Below are positions 27,505 through 37,829 of a DNA stretch of 64,000 nucleotides, piece by piece (the stretch's first letter is position 1; every line of letters starts with the position of its first letter). Origin of the DNA: Nannochloropsis salina CCMP1776 (taxonomy: Eukaryota; Sar; Eustigmatophyceae; Eustigmatales; Monodopsidaceae). The stretch lies in NCBI GenBank assembly GCA_004565275.1, contig SDOX01000093.1:1-64000 (forward strand), read 5' to 3'. Both the position numbers and the translations under genes were made by a program. Below the pieces are notes generated by a model. The model saw nothing but the letters and a program-made list of their open reading frames with translations, had not been told where the DNA came from and searched no databases.

Positions 27505-29463
27505 CTATACACAGCTTCCTACAACGTACGAAGAAAAGGCGCTACGTTCACTGCTTTCCATCACACGTCCCGTGGATGGGGCCGGAGTGAGAGAGGATGG
27601 AACAGGGGCCGGAGGCAGAGGGGTAGTGCGCTCACCGTACATGGAGGCGTCTCCGAACAGGCACCGGTTATCGTCAGAAGCAGAAAGGGTGTGATACAAA
27701 AGAGCTTCTGCACCATCCTGGCCATCTCCGTCATCACTTGCCTGCTGCGTGGAAGCGCATATCGACCCGGCACCCGTGGCCCAGCATGAAGGGCGGGAAA
27801 AGTAATGGGAACGTGGGTAGGGCGCGGTGCTGCATTGCTGCTGATGCCGCCACGTGCATAGACCCTCCAGCTCGTTTAAGGCCTGTGGAAGGAAATTTCG
27901 ATTCACATAAGGAAAAGGTGCGAGAGAGCGACCGAACGGGCGCGTAAAGGGGGATTTGAATGGGCACGACCGGAGCTATGCGCCCGCGGACCAGTGGGCG
28001 TCGTATCTTGCATGCCACTGAAGCCCCTTGGCATCTTCAGGCGGTGCCATGCGTTCATCCTACAACCCTCACGGCAGCCAATTGAGCATTCGTTCTCTCG
28101 CTTCGTTACACCTTCTCTGCACCGCTCTCCCTTGCTCTTCTACGCACCCACCTGTACCATACAGACGCCTAGAATAGCGTATATCACAGCGATCAGGCTC
28201 GTGTTGTTCATGCGGACGTCAGTGCAGACCTATATGATAAAATTACGAGGCAGGGACCGATCAGGTGAAACGAGGGGCCTCACAATTAAGTTCCTGAGAA
28301 ATATGACAACGATGTATCTTTTTATGCCTTATTTCAGGCTACCTTGTCCCTCAACCCCAATATCTCCTCGCCTCCACCTCATCTTGCCTTGAAGACATCC
28401 CCCTCCGTGGCGTCGGTCGTGACCCGGCCCTCCAAGAGACAGTAGGTTCGCAGCGTTACCACACGAGCGACAAGGGCGGGTACCGCCAAGGCCAGACAAA
28501 GGAAGGAAAAGAGGCGAAGGCACACCACGCGGCGCCAGAAAGGGAGGGGTGGATGCTGCTTGCTAAGGGAAAGGGAGGGGAGGGACGGGGAGTTTGAATG
28601 GAAGGGTAGGAGAGGAGGAGGGAGGTGAGACTTGTCTAGGGTGCTGTAGGGCGGAATTCTACCTTTACAGTGTCTGGGCGAGCCCTAGAGCATACCTACG
28701 TCAGCGCCTCAGCCGAGGCCTGCCCGTGGGCTGACAGGCCCTGGGGCCCTCCCTGATCCCTCGCCGTCCTCATAACCCCAAGCCTCAACCCGACGCATCG
28801 GTATTACCTTGTGAAGAACCAGAGTCCGGCCAAGACGTGCAGGGTGATTGGGAGCAGGTAGAAGAAAGAGGAGGGGTCGAAGTCGCTGGCTGCGTGCTGC
28901 GAGAAGCACACGGGGATATATTGGGGGAAAGAGGAATAATGAAAGTGACATTGACGGCCGAGTTACATTTCTGTGTGCGCATAAAGACGACAAGCACCCT
29001 AGGGTTAGCACGGCATGGACGTTCTCGTTCTTCTCGTGCATACGGAACATTCCACTCGCATGCCTACTTGTCTGTGGCATTATTCCTGTAAAACCTCATT
29101 TCTAACACATCCCATACAATGTCACATTGTCGTACGCACCATCTCAGACCCTCCGAGCACACCCGGCCAAATCCAGCTCCAGATATCAAGGAGAAGGATG
29201 CCTGCCGTACATAACGCCAAAGTCCTGTAGAAAAGAGGAGTATTGACAAGAAAGTAAGCGTTTCTGAGCATAGTGCATGCTGGCGATGTATTACGTGAGA
29301 AACAATGCACAAATTGTACATCAGCTTCGTTTAATCGTTTTGACACCTTCAGTCACTTTCTGCCTTTCCCCCCTCACCATTTCATCATCTCTTACCTCAA
29401 AAGTCGTGTCTCCTCCGCCTCAGTCACTGCCATGTATGAGACTTTCTTTTGCCGCAACGGCAT
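27505..29463 (-). CDS. Predicted three-helix membrane protein, five exons
   Basis: Built from splice sites in continuous phase: 29463-29396, 29224-29140, 28896-28808, 28562-28388 and 27882-27505, giving 264 residues. It starts MPLRQKKVSYMAVTEAEETR. Three hydrophobic segments follow: TLALCTAGILLLDIWSWIW, FFYLLPITLHVLAGLWFF and VVCLRLFSFLCLALAVPALV. The C-terminal half is soluble, with several cysteines and a Ser/Thr/Pro-rich end. Intron 4 has a GC donor (AAG|GCAAGA); the other donors are GTAAGA, GTGCGT and GTAATA. I recognise no family. Each exon alone is short, so the model rests on five matching phases and on the hydrophobic segments. Part of intron 1, exon 2 and part of intron 2 are duplicated in inverted orientation at 30647-30912. 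Confidence 0.6.
29100..29356 (-). repeat. Inverted duplication, parent copy
   Basis: This stretch covers the end of intron 1, exon 2 and the start of intron 2 of the membrane-protein gene. It is repeated in opposite orientation at 30647-30912 with most bases identical by eye, including the polypyrimidine tract and acceptor. Confidence 0.85.
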
Positions 29464-30039
29464 ACTAGAGGGAGGGCACGTATCCATACGTCTGACTTTG
29501 CAAAATTAGATCACATTGTTATTTTTACGACTGGCGCCTTGATAAAATGATGAAAATCGCCCCCAGGCACTGAAACATGACATCCCTCTGATGGCCTCAT
29601 CACACCAGACTGCCAACTCCAGAAACCAGAGCGGATTGACTATGCCAAGGTACTGCACATCCTTACGAATATTGTCGCATTTCTCAGATTTTTCATAAAT
29701 TGCACTGATGGTCGTACGGGCACTGGTATGCTCGGCATTGCACTCGACGGGGCCATATTTGAATTAGTCGCACCGCCTTGAATACAAGCGTTCAAATTGA
29801 CACTTTTTGCAATGTGGTATCTATCTTGCACGTCTGCCACAGACTTGCCCTACAACACCGTAATCAGACTCGGAAAGCCCCTAAGGAATAGATTGTAGGG
29901 GGAATAGGCCCCGAAGGCAGCACTGGATGCTCCACCACATCCAGGTCTGCCTCGACGTACGCCACGAGGATGGATATTTCGCGCGCGCCATTAACGTCCC
30001 GATCGCCTTTTCACGACGACCGACAATTGATTTTTTTTT
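29464..30039. other. Gene-poor accessory sequence
   Basis: No supported gene. Short frames near 29640-29840 lack any domain. It separates the membrane-protein gene from the first Fanzor-like relic. Confidence 0.45.
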
Positions 30040-30535
30040 GGAGAGAAACGGAACACAAATTCAAGCATGATCTTCCCTTTGCCTACAAAATATTGGAAGA
30101 AAGGACAATACTTTCCTACTTTTCTGAAACATGAAGGGATTTAAACCTCTCCCCGCCCAGCTAGAATGCGATTCTACGATTGTCAAGACACGAACCAACG
30201 AGTACTTCGCATGTATCCCCACCACTCGCACAGAGCCCATTCCAGTTCCATGCGGATATGAAGGAGTACGCATTGCGTTGGACCCTGGTATGCGCATATT
30301 TCTGACTGGGTACGACCCCGCGGGGAACATATTGGAAATCGCCAAGGGAGGCGTGGATACGGTGTTTAAGATGTGTTACCGTGTCGACCGCATTATGAGC
30401 AAGATTACCAAAGCCAAGAACCATAGGCAGAGGTACAATCGACAGCGTGCGGCTTGTCGGGCGAGAACAAAACTGCATTCCTGACCTCCATGCCAAGACC
30501 GCCAATTACCTTTGTGAGAGCTACAAGTAGTGGGA
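30040..30535 (+). mobile_element. Decayed Fanzor/TnpB-like fragment, copy 1
   Basis: The 117-codon frame at 30131-30484 carries the start of a RuvC-like nuclease core: VRIALDPGMRIFLTGYDP, with the conserved first catalytic Asp in ALDPG. A helical stretch follows (RVDRIMSKITKAKNHRQRY). The next conserved part (PDLHAKTANYLCESYK) lies just downstream in another frame, so the copy is broken. Upstream bases 30040-30130 match the N-terminal part of the other copies in yet another frame. TnpB/Fanzor proteins are RNA-guided nucleases of IS607/IS605-type elements, known from protists and algae. The zinc finger and the later RuvC motifs are missing here. Confidence 0.72.
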
Positions 30536-30646
30536 GAAGGTGAGCATCATGCGCGCCGTTGCTGCAAATTTGCGAGTTTCCCTCCTGACCAGGTGTTGGG
30601 TCGTGGATTTGGGCAATAATTAGCTTGTAGCTCCCACAAAGAGAGT

Positions 30647-30912
30647 GACTGAAGATGTCGAAACGACTAAGAATAAACGAAGCTGATGTACAATTTGTGC
30701 ATTGTTTCTGATGTAATACATCGCCAGTATGCAGTATGCTCAGAAACGCTTACTTTCTTCAATACTCCTCTTTTCTACAGGACTTTGGCGTTATGTACGG
30801 CAGGCATCCTTCTCCATGATATCTGAAGCTGGATTTAGCCGGGTGTGCTCGGAGGGTCTGAAATGATGCGTACGAAATTGTGACATTGTATGGGATATGT
30901 AAGAAGTCTTAG
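30647..30912 (+). repeat. Inverted duplication, decayed copy of membrane-protein exon 2
   Basis: Matches the reverse complement of 29100-29356. The exon part keeps TLALCTAGILL but two Trp codons have become stops, so it is a non-coding remnant. Most exon differences are G to A on this strand. The copy sits between Fanzor-like relics 1 and 2. Confidence 0.85.
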
Positions 30913-31029
30913 GCACAAGACAAAGTATATCATTAGGTTTGTAGTGCGAGAAATCAATACTACATGACCCCGAGCCCCGTACATGACGTGCCGTTGCCTT
31001 CCTTTGGCTACCCGAAGCGGGCTTCTCGT

Positions 31030-31400
31030 CGAAATAGGAAAGGTTGCTCGACCTCCGTCCCGAACCTCCTTGCTAGCTTGTGGTTACGCGTACCCACAAG
31101 TAGCGGTAGCTACAAGCAATGAAAAGCGTTACTCAGTAGCTTGTATTAGTAGGCTTTTTTAGTCGTCCTGAAACTCCTTTCCGTCTCCTCTTGCTACTAA
31201 ATGTAGGACCAGCGGCGCTACCACTCGGTACCTACTGTTAAGTGCGCTTTTCCAGTCGTCCCGAACCTCCTTTCTACCCACTATTCCCAGTGGCTACCCC
31301 TCAGTACCTAGTATTGTTGCGCTTTTTCTATTTTTAGTATTGCTATGACTCCCTGTAGCAACCACACCGTTCACCTTCTTCGGCGACTTCTAATACTGCC
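31030..31400. repeat. Degenerate tandem repeats, about 80-100 base units
   Basis: About three to four imperfect units share the phrase GTCGTCC(C/T)GAA(C)CTCCTTTC, then a TAC-rich stretch ending GGTACCTA..GT, then TGCGCTTTTTC. The unit is seen near 31040, 31155, 31245 and 31320. The array lies directly upstream of Fanzor-like relic 2 and could be part of that element's end. No coding frame crosses it. Confidence 0.55.
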
Positions 31401-31419
31401 CTTTTAAACACAGATTTCT

Positions 31420-32395
31420 ATGGACAACGTTTCTTTAAATTTGGTGACAATGACAACTAACCAGACCAAAAGGAAAACGTCGCCTAAGCCCGAGTCAGCT
31501 CTTCGCATCAGAAAGAAGACATTGAAAGGCAAATCCAAGACCTCCGCTACAGCTACCCTTCTCATCGCTCCATCAGCGAAATTGGATCAGGCCTCAGCGT
31601 CTAGCGCCGGCGACTGCAAACCCTTTTGGACCTCGTCTTGAAACGAGCTGTCGAAGAATTTGTAATTGCCTTCCGTGACAGGCTCTGTCGCTTCGCGTTT
31701 AAGTGACTCGAGTCCATCTTCCACAGCCATTAAGTGCGACTCGTGGTTCACGGCGGAGAAGAAGAGTGTGGAGCCGAGAACGAGCTTGCCAAGGACCTTT
31801 TGTCGGTCGTCCACTTCTTCGTTGCCCGCAACAACGGCAGGCGATCAGCAGGAAACCGGAAAAACGACAACTACGGGATGTGCACAAAGAAGGATGCGGT
31901 GACGAGGCCAATGAAGCCTAAGCTCGACACCACCCAACAAATCACATTATCCAGATGGTGTGGGGTGTACAGATGGACATATAATGAGTGTGTTCGTCTG
32001 CGCAGGACTAACGCCGTGACGTATCTTGGGAAGGTGAAGACCACCAGGGAACTCCGATCGCACGTGGCCAATGGGACATGCCCTGTCATGATAGAGCGTC
32101 CCTGGATGTTTCAAGTCTCCTTCCGACGTCCGGGATGGCGCGATCATCGAGTTCGTCAAGAATCTCAAGGCAGGGACAGATAAGGTCAAATCCAACCCCT
32201 CCTTCCGCTTCCGGATGGATTTCAAACGGAAAACAGATTCAAATATAAACATCCCTTCGCTATTTAACAATTGAAGAGCGGACAATACTATCCTACTTTT
32301 TTTACAGGAACTTGAAGGGGTATGAACCTCTGCCCGCCCAGCTTGAATGCGCTTCTAAAATAATCAAGACTCGAACCAACGAACAACGGGATACA
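31420..32395 (+). mobile_element. Decayed Fanzor/TnpB-like element, copy 2 (N-terminal part)
   Basis: A Lys/Ser/Thr-rich N-terminus (31420-31641) is followed in another frame by the typical N-terminal helical domain of OrfB/TnpB proteins: TTQQITLSRWCGVYRWTYNE, then YLGKVKTTRELRSHV (about 31920-32070). Further on, again shifted, come RDGAIIEFVKNLKAG and NPSFRFRMDFKRKTDS, matching the Fanzor region before RuvC. Several frame breaks and stops make it non-functional. The sequence stops matching at about 32395, where an inverted copy begins. No serine-recombinase (IS607 TnpA) frame is visible nearby. Confidence 0.75.
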
Positions 32396-32453
32396 TGCGA
32401 AGTACTCCTTGGTTCGTGTCTAGACAATTTTAGAAGCGCATTCAAGCTGGGCG
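32337..32453. repeat. Near-palindrome at the junction of two inverted relics
   Basis: The left arm at about 32337-32382 and the right arm at about 32408-32453 are reverse complements of each other with few differences (core GCCCAGCTTGAATGCGCTTC). A loop of about 25 bases separates them. The arms are the same segment of copies 2 and 3 meeting head to head, and could form a long hairpin. Confidence 0.8.
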
Positions 32454-32800
32454 TGGAGAGACGGGTGGAAGGCCACCGCCCGCACGGCCATGGAATTGTA
32501 TTTGAACGTCTTGTAGGGGAGAGAGGACAGGTCCAGGTCTTCATATCCCTTCAAGTTTCCTGTGAAAAAAAGTAGAATACTATTGTCCGGTCATCCAATA
32601 TTTTTTTCGCAAAGGGAAGCTTATGCTTGAATCTGTTTTCAGTTTGAAATCCACCCGGAAGCGGAAGGAGGGGTTGGATTTGACCTTTCTATTCCTGCCT
32701 TGAGATTCGTGACAAACTCGATGATCGCGCCATCCCGAACGTCGGAGGAGGGGGGCACTTTGTTTCTCCCCTCCTAGGCGCTGCATAGTCCCCGAAAAAG
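32400..32800 (-). mobile_element. Decayed Fanzor/TnpB-like fragment, copy 3, inverted
   Basis: Read on the minus strand from about 32780: VKSNPSFRFRVDFKLKTDSS, then YWMTGQ, then a part giving DLDLSSLPYKTFKYNSMAVR and finally HAQLECASKIV, in changing frames. It lies opposite to copy 2 and overlaps it in the palindrome. It lacks the N-terminal helical domain and the whole RuvC core. Clearly a relic. Confidence 0.72.
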
Positions 32801-33258
32801 AGTCCGGTCCGAGTAGGACAAGATGTACCTTTGATGGGGTGTGTCATTGGTAAGTGCGTTCATTTCGCGAATTATTTCCGTCGTTCATAGCAAGCGCCGG
32901 TTCCCTTTCCTTGCTTGAGGGTCGCGGCTTTGCCGCGGGTGGGGGCGTGCCAAATATTGTATCCCCCCTCGGATAAAGACAGCCAGGACTGAGAACAGTC
33001 ACATTCCTACCGGACATCATATATCATGCTTACATACTTGTCACCTTTTGTAATGGGAACGTATGCTTATTATTGGTATTGCGCGCACATGGGATCGGCA
33101 AGAGGGGGGACTGACTTGTTCTTCTACCCTTGGTTATCGATGATGATCATCATGATGCTGATGCGATCACTCACTCTATGCTCGTGGAGTAAAAAATACC
33201 ATCACATGCTTACTTACTCATGCTCCTACTTCTTGCGATTGCTTAAGCGGCATTTAAA
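32801..33258. other. Intergenic region with small hairpin
   Basis: Contains a GC hairpin at about 32927-32941 (CGCGGC-TTT-GCCGCG). A plus-strand frame at 33026-33361 has hydrophobic runs but no domain, and it overlaps the next gene's first exon out of frame. The next gene's promoter should lie here. Confidence 0.45.
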
Positions 33259-35204
33259 ATGGCCAATCCTGAGGTCTGGACACGGAGTGGGAGTGGCGGC
33301 GGCCTCCGAGGTCATTCCGATGCAAGCCCAGACTGGGGTAAGGAAGAGAGGGTTCTGCTAGGCAATTGCCAACAGAGTCAGGAGATGGGTGGGTCAGGAA
33401 TTGGCTCCGGGAGTGAAATTAGCGTGATTGCTTGACGGTATGGGAACTCGTGGCCGCTTTGCTTCGGGGGCTGACTCCTCAACAAGCGCCTAGCGAATAT
33501 AGGAGGGGGTAAAGGGTCCTCGTCGATGCCCGACCGAGTAGATATGGAGCCCTTTCCACGCTGAAAGATCATTTTAGAGATGCATAGCAAGTCGCCCTGG
33601 CGCCATAGCTCCACCGTGCTCAACACCCTTCGTCCCTCTCCCTCTCTCATCCCTCCCTTCCTCTTCCTGGCCCCTCAGCGCCCGGGGCGCCGGTACCTTT
33701 CCAAGAGCGCATCCGCATCCCTCGCGCTTGGCAGCCTGGGGAGGCAAAGTCGGAGAACGACAGCGACAACGAAGAGGACCGGCCAGCGGCTAGTACGAGC
33801 AAAGGTAGGGGCCAATGCGAGGACAGGTGTGGAGATGAGGGCGCTGTTGCCGCGGGCCTGGTTGTATTTTTGCTGGGTCAAGATCTTGTCGGTCATCCCC
33901 ATCTTCCGTTTTCGTGGCTTCTCCTGCAAAAGGTGTCTCGCGAGGACAAAGCCCCTTTCGTTTCCATCACCCCGCCCTCCCTCCCTCGCTTCCCCCCAGG
34001 CAAAAGCGGCGACCGGCGAGGTGGCTATAAATGCGGTCGCTGTGGGCAACCCAAGAAGGGACACGTTTGCACGAACAAGCCTCGGCTGCGGGCGGCATGT
34101 GCGTAGAGGGGGAGGAAGGAAGGAAGGAAGGGAGGGAGGGAGGGAGGGAGGGAGAGAGGCGAGGCTTGAAGGCGTTTATTTTGAGCTGCTTCGAGTTGTC
34201 CCTTGATAGTTTTCCTTCATCCTTTCCCTACCTGCGTCATGTCGTCCCCCTCTCTCGCCAGTCGTCGAGACCACGGAGGTGGAGATTCAGGCAGAGAGGG
34301 ACGCAGAGATGGTGCTCCGGCGCCTGGATACCAAGCTTCAAGGTGAGACAAGGTCCGGAAGGGGGACGAACGGGCACAGACATGTTCTTAATGCATGAGT
34401 CGGTCGAAGATGGAGACAAAGCGAGGGGGAATTTTGGCTCGCGGCTCCGATGTCCGAATACCTGGGCCCCGCGCTTGAGCCCCCCCCTGGCCCTGACCTG
34501 TGTCGATGCCACCCCTCCCGTTCCTTCATCACCTCCTCCTCTCCCTCCATCTTCCGTTCATTACAACGGTCGCCCGTCAAATGTCTCTTGCTCGGGTTCT
34601 TTCCCTCTCCCCACATGCTCTCTTTTATTTTTGGCTTGACCCAGGATACCCGGAGAGCTACGGACTGACATTTCGATGGGCCCCCTCGGCGGCCTCTCTG
34701 TACGCGGCGCAGCAACAGCAGCAAGAAGAACAGCAGCAACATTGTGACCAGCGGCAGCCACAAATAGCAAGCCAACAGTTACAGCAACAACAGCAGCAGC
34801 CCCTACATGAAAGAGCGCACTTGCTCGCGACTCCATCTACAATCTTTTCGCAACAGCAGCAAACTGAACATTTATCACCGATGCAGGCGGGAGGAGCTTG
34901 CGCTATGGAGTGTCTGTCATCCTCAGATTACTCGCATCAGGTGCAGCAGATACAGGACCATGGACCGGTGCAGCAACAACAGTCATTAGAGCCTCCTCAC
35001 AGCCATCGAGGACGAGGGAGAGCACCTCCCGCGGTAGTTACAGGAGGAAGGGACAGCGGGTCAGGACACACCGGGGGGAGCCTAGTCCCCCCGTTCTCAC
35101 AAGCACCGCGTGATGGGCAGCAAGTGTATTATCCGCTACCGGGGGGCGTTGGGGTCGCCGGCGAGCCGAGTCAGACCGAGCAGCACCCGCATCAGCATTA
35201 CTGA
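33259..35204 (+). CDS. Zinc-knuckle-like protein with Gln-rich tail
   Basis: Five exons fit in phase: 33259-33337, 33679-33804, 34000-34098, 34262-34342 and 34645-35204, giving 314 residues. The start ATG is in a good context (AAAATGG). Order: a Gly/Ser-rich start (MANPEVWTRSGSGGG), an acidic stretch (SENDSDNEEDRP), then a Cys/His motif YKCGRCGQPKKGHVC (C-x2-C-x6-H-x-C) encoded by exon 3. A helical piece (FVETTEVEIQAERDAEMVL) follows. The last exon begins GYPESYGLTFRW and turns into a poly-Gln region with His and Pro. The Cys/His motif resembles small zinc knuckles of nucleic-acid-binding proteins. Gln-rich tails are common in transcription regulators, so a nuclear role is plausible but inferred. 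No family name recognised. Intron 3 starts with GGAAGG/GGGA repeats. Confidence 0.68.
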
Positions 35205-35764
35205 CGAAAGGAAATCTATGTGAATAGAGTAATGTAATATCGGTTGACCAACGACGATTGCCCGGCATGATATGAAGTTAAATGCGAGAAGACCCTGTTT
35301 AAAACAGAAAACTTAGCAGAATACGATTTTGAATCTGACACCTGCCTCAAATTATTCCTTTTGTGTGGAGTATACCTGAAGAAATGGGACGGCTACCGGA
35401 ACTGATAAACAAGGTAACCTGTTCCAGTGCATCTCACGACTTCGTGCTGCCTCGAGCCAGGAGGTTACTTGATGTCTAAGCGAGCCCACGCTTTTTGTGC
35501 ACGCCTGTGTTGCAGCACTCTCCACGTGCCGACCCATTCTGAGGGCATGCAATCATTGAAAGGGGAGATATGGTGGTGTCGAACGCATTGTAGGGGAAAA
35601 GACACACAAGTTGTGAGGACTCCAGGAAGCAAGCCTGAGGTGCGAGCGACAAGATCTAGATTCCACCAACCTGTCACTTCCCTGTATTCCTCCCTTATCC
35701 ATACTCCTTCAAAATTTTCTCACAAGTACAGCAAGGATATATAAGTATTGGCAAGCTAAACATC
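35205..35764. other. Intergenic region before the chalcone-isomerase-like gene
   Basis: No supported gene. Short frames on both strands lack domains. It should contain the promoter of the next gene; I see no distinctive element. Confidence 0.5.
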
Positions 35765-36867
35765 ATGGCCCGGTCTTGCATTTTTCGTCTGGCATTGTTT
35801 TGTGCCATCCTCCTTTGCCTCTCAGATGGTACGTCCCAGAGACTGCTAGGTGCCCGGGCCTAAATTTTTTGTTTTCTCTGTGGGCCATCATGTACCCAAG
35901 CGTGATAGATAATTGTCAATTTTTAAAATATGCAGATGGACCGTATAAATGCTGGTAATGTGATTTTCTTGATGCCCAAGTATATGTACTGATACCCCCA
36001 GAAACCTCGGCTTCGCACCCGATCGGTCCGCACCATGTTTGCGATTTAGACAAAAGTTCAAGTCTCACATATTTTAACTTATCTTCTTACTTCAGTATAT
36101 GGAAAAACTTCGAACGACATATGCGAGGTGAAAGGGAAGGAGGTAGTCGACAAGGTCACCGGGCTAGTCTTCCCGATGCACCGTATTCTTCCTCACGGGG
36201 GCAGAGGCCGCGAGCTCAGTCTCCTGGGGGTTGGTCCTCGGCGGAAGAACCTCTTCGTTGTAGAGGTCAATGTGTATGCTGTGGGGCTGTACTTGGAAAC
36301 TTCCCAGCTGAGCCGGCTCAAAGCCTTTCGAGGCAAGAGCTCGGAGGCCTTGGCCAAGGAGGCGAAATACTACGCCACCTTGATGAAAGAAGGGTCCGGC
36401 TTGAATCGCGCCCTCTACCTGACTTTCGCGAGGACCGTCCCGGCAGGGAAAATCGTGGAGGCGCTTGCGGCGGTGGACGGCGTCAAGAAGGAGGTGATGG
36501 CTGACTTCAAGAAATCGCTGCTTACAGCCATAGGCTCTTCACTCAAGGAGAAAGAGACGTTGACACTGGCATGGACGGTAAGGAAGACGTGTCGAGAAAG
36601 CCGGGAAGGGCTCGCACGTAAGATCTTGATTGATGAATTCTTTTTGAGCTGCCCCCTTCTCTCTTTATTCATCCTTTCTCTTCGAATTCTCCTCTCACAT
36701 TCCAGCCGGACGACCGATTGTCTCTCTTTGTACGAGACAAGCCTGTCAAAACATTTCCAAGCCTGGAGCTTGCTCGAGGTATCTTCAACCTCTACCTTGG
36801 AGAGAAACCTATCTCTCCCGAGGCCAAAAAGGGCTTTGCTGCTGTGGCCCCCCAACACATAAATTAG
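35765..36867 (+). CDS. Chalcone-isomerase-like protein with signal peptide
   Basis: Three exons in phase: 35765-35828, 36096-36577 and 36706-36867, giving 235 residues. Exon 1 encodes a clear signal peptide (RLALFCAILLCLS). The body shows the CHI fold pattern: an early GLVFP, then VGPRRKNLFVVEVNVYAVGLY, LYLTFARTVPAGKIVEAL, and near the end F.SLELARGIFNLYLGEKPIS with PEAKK. That matches the chalcone isomerase / fatty-acid-binding CHI-like family. Such proteins outside plants usually lack enzymatic chalcone isomerase activity; some bind fatty acids in plastids. The signal peptide implies entry to the ER, either for secretion or for onward plastid import; there is no obvious ASAFAP-type motif. 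The substrate is unknown. Confidence 0.8.
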
Positions 36868-37829
36868 CCGGACAAATGTTGAATGAGGGATGAAAGGGAA
36901 CGACGCAATGGAGAGAGATGCTTCACAAAGGCACATGAAGTGCAAAGTTCGGAGCTGTACGTCATGCTTGCTCGTCTGGGGCACTAAACGGAGAGGTCTG
37001 AACCTCCTCGGAACAAGTGGTTACTCCTGACCAAAACCGCCCGAAAGCAAAGTTATGCGAGTCACAGTGGGTATTTTTATGTTGAATGCGTTTCAAACAC
37101 TTTGTCTTGACCGGAAAGAAAGAATTTCATAGGGGAGGGAGGGAACAACTCGTTTTTATGGCTCGGCTCGGTTCAGCGAGGAGAGGAGGTCGTGTTGCCC
37201 CTCTTAAACATGTTTTTTAAAGGAACTTAGTGCAGGACATAGGGGGCGAGTAAGCGAGTAACAGCGTCTATTCACAGCATTGATTTCCATAGACAGCGGC
37301 GAAATCTGCATGTCAAGGACGAAAGACCATCGTTGTAATTTTGCATGACCTCCTCATTTCCACTAGAATGGAGTGCCATGATGAGACAGGGCTTTCTCGC
37401 GCGAGCATCAGGTTCCCCTGAAGTCCTTTGCTGGCCAATTTGAAGCCATGTATAGCCATGTTTTGAAATTTGCCTTGTGTGGGTCGCGCGGTGGTCGCAG
37501 TGTCGGTGGCTCAGGGCATTATTTGTCCCCCTCCACGTGTCCGATACGTTTTCGCATCTCGCCCATGGTCACAAGCGATTTTGCTCGTGACATTTCAGTT
37601 GGAGATTTCCCTTTCAGACCTGCCCTCATTCAACCTGTCACTTGTCCCTGTTTCGGCCCAGCAAAAAGACCGACATGCGATGAGGTGAATCAGTCACGAC
37701 ATTGTCCGCTTCAGGACCCCGCACAACATTCATTTCGTGCCCTACGCCCTCAACAGACCCTACCCTACAGCGACCTCCCTCCCTTCGCGCCCGTTCCGCT
37801 CGGCTACAAGTACGGACAAGCAGGGAGGC
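36868..37829. other. Intergenic region upstream of the antiporter gene
   Basis: No supported gene. The antiporter frame is open upstream to about 37737, but the first ATG is at 37830; a 5' leader exon could be present. Nothing else is recognisable. Confidence 0.45.

Noticed and set aside
31030-31400. CRISPR-like array
   Set aside because: Units are long, degenerate and not separated by unique spacers, in a eukaryotic chromosome.
33026-33361. Hydrophobic frame as a membrane-protein gene or recombinase next to the Fanzor-like relics
   Set aside because: It lacks serine-recombinase motifs and overlaps the first exon of the zinc-knuckle gene in another frame; the hydrophobic look comes from T-rich DNA.
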